Below, piece by piece: positions 5,493 to 6,620 of a stretch of 6,620 nucleotides of DNA. Origin of the DNA: Proteobacteria bacterium UBA4575 (GTDB lineage Bacteria; Pseudomonadota; Gammaproteobacteria; UBA4575); NCBI GenBank assembly GCA_002386945.1, contig DGKH01000006.1, positions 3,421 through 10,040 on the forward strand, read 5' to 3'. Numbering within the stretch: the stretch's first letter is position 1; each line of letters opens with the position of its first letter. The position numbers and the translations under genes were made by a program. The notes below the pieces were generated by a model. The model did no database searches. It saw only the letters and a program-made list of their open reading frames with translations, and was not told where the DNA came from.

Positions 5493-6620
5493 TTATAAGG
5501 CCTGATAAATAAGGTTTAGAACATGATCAGCGGAAGGCAGATCATTTTTTCGAATTGAGTGTAACGGTAGTGTAGCTACTGCATCAGTCCTGCAGGCAAG
5601 ACCTCGCTGATCAACACCAGGAATGCCAACCGGAATAAAGACATCAACGGTTTGATCACACTGCATATTAGGATGGCCAATCACAATGTTCGCTGTAGCG
5701 TATTGTTTTGGTGTGTCATCAGAGCTGTAAGTTGAGATCCAGGTTAGTAGATCGGCTTCCGAGTTTGTAAGCATAGTCTCAGCGTTATAAATCACTGGAT
5801 TATGTTCAGGTGCACCAGAGCTGAAGGCGACCGGTAAAGGAAAGCCTGTTTGCCATGTTGAGACTTGGTTTGCCGTAATCTCTCCACGTGAGCCGCTTAA
5901 AGGTAAGCCAACGCAACGTTGAGTCTTCATGGACTCTTTGATGAAGAAAGTTAAGTTCTGCAAGGTTTGCTCTGCAGTATTTTTGGAAAATAGCGACGCA
6001 GTCCAGGTCAATACGGCATAATTACTTTCCGAAATCTGCTGATGGATTGCGCGAATTGCTGGTTCTATTTCTGTCTCTGCGCTTGCTCGTGGGCTAGCAA
6101 GATACTGCAACTGTTGAATGGCCGCTTCTAAATTAGGCAGAGGCAGATGAAAAAATTCGATCTCTTCGTCAGCAGCTAAATCGGTGTTCTCTACCACATC
6201 AATGATGATGATCTTACGGTCAGTGTTGCCTGATATAGTTTCGGCTGGTTGCAGAATACGTTCGCGTAGCCTAGGGAATTTTGTCAATATCTCTGCACCA
6301 AACAACACAATGCAGTCTGCACGGTTACGTGCTTCGGCCAAGGTGGTTCTAACTTCACCATAGCGTTGCATGATAGCGGTTGAGGCACGCATGCTCTGAC
6401 CATTAGCATGATCGATCACGCTGTGTGTTTTCTCGGCCAGTGCAAAGGCTGAGCGACAGGCCTGAACATCAGCGATCAAACCACTGATGATGCTCTGTTT
6501 CGCTGTTGTATGCAGTTTGGCAGCATGAGTAACAGCTTCATCTAGAGTGCAGGGTTTGCCGTTGATCTGTGGCTGTAACACGCTCTTATCGGTGAGTTTT
6601 GCATCAACAAAAAATTGTTT
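5493..6620 (-). CDS. fhcB: Formyltransferase/hydrolase complex subunit B (FhcB), N-terminus beyond the window
   Basis: FhcB is the bacterial relative of the molybdopterin-binding B subunit of formylmethanofuran dehydrogenase (FmdB/FwdB), kept as a non-redox partner in Fhc. The first start codon inside the window is a GTG at 6581. The frame stays open for the 13 codons from there to the edge, and the extra residues KQFFVDAKLTDKS align in my memory with FwdB sequence before the INGKPCTLDEAV block. The gene therefore starts beyond 6620 and 375 residues are visible. Counting from the GTG, visible family blocks are TLDEAVTHAAKL (12-23), RADCIVLFGAEIL (88-100), LPLSGSRGEITANQVSTWQ (about 227-245) and the end region VDVFIPVGIPGVDQRG. 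Where archaeal enzymes have the Mo/W-binding Cys or Sec (C/U-H-G-P-S), this one reads A-N-G-Q-S at 59-63, so it cannot bind the metal the same way and should lack dehydrogenase activity. The TAA at 5495-5493 is 2 nt before fhcA. The operon promoter must lie outside the window. Confidence 0.93.
   Translation of the reverse strand, partial: KQFFVDAKLTDKSVLQPQINGKPCTLDEAVTHAAKLHTTAKQSIISGLIADVQACRSAFALAEKTHSVIDHANGQSMRASTAIMQRYGEVRTTLAEARNRADCIVLFGAEILTKFPRLRERILQPAETISGNTDRKIIIIDVVENTDLAADEEIEFFHLPLPNLEAAIQQLQYLASPRASAETEIEPAIRAIHQQISESNYAVLTWTASLFSKNTAEQTLQNLTFFIKESMKTQRCVGLPLSGSRGEITANQVSTWQTGFPLPVAFSSGAPEHNPVIYNAETMLTNSEADLLTWISTYSSDDTPKQYATANIVIGHPNMQCDQTVDVFIPVGIPGVDQRGLACRTDAVATLPLHSIRKNDLPSADHVLNLIYQAL

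Overview
The window looks like chromosome from a methylotrophic proteobacterium, most likely gammaproteobacterial. The main evidence is a near-complete fhcBADC cluster. It encodes the formyltransferase/hydrolase complex that ends the tetrahydromethanopterin (H4MPT)-dependent formaldehyde oxidation pathway. This pathway occurs in methylotrophic proteobacteria (Methylobacterium, Methylophaga, Methylococcales and similar) and some planctomycetes. The moderate base composition and the protein flavour suggest a gammaproteobacterium, but genus cannot be fixed from sequence reading alone.

Layout: two convergent gene blocks meet at one strong bidirectional terminator (1675-1715). The left block, on the + strand (1-1653), holds the 3' end of a di-haem cytochrome c peroxidase/MauG-like gene, two tandem paralogous TlpA/ResA-type thioredoxin-fold proteins with signal peptides, and a 94-residue cytoplasmic protein of unknown function. 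Gaps are 19, 56 and 27 nt with no internal terminator seen, so this is probably one operon. The right block, on the - strand (1725-6620), reads fhcB (5' end cut off by the window edge), fhcA, fhcD, fhcC, then a small DUF4242-family gene just before the shared terminator. The fhc genes are packed with 2 nt, 4 nt and an ATGA overlap between them; the DUF4242 gene follows after 100 nt. There is no gene-free stretch over 300 bases; the longest gap is those 100 nt. No tRNA, rRNA, CRISPR array, insertion sequence or attachment site was seen.

How the genes work together: FhcD moves the formyl group from formyl-H4MPT to methylofuran, FhcA hydrolyses formyl-methylofuran to formate, and FhcB/FhcC are structural partners descended from molybdenum/tungsten formylmethanofuran dehydrogenase. 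FhcB here lacks the cysteine that binds the metal in archaeal enzymes, as expected for the non-redox bacterial complex. The + strand block is an exported redox set (haem peroxidase plus thiol-disulfide proteins), and its link to C1 metabolism is only a matter of neighbourhood.

Three starts were corrected by reading the sequence: fhcD starts at 3827, the first TlpA-like gene at 185 and the second at 784. fhcB does not start at the GTG at 6581 but runs open off the right edge. Nothing here is clearly a new system. The less-described items are the DUF4242 gene at the tail of the fhc cluster, the paired TlpA paralogues behind a MauG-like gene, and the 94-residue orphan.
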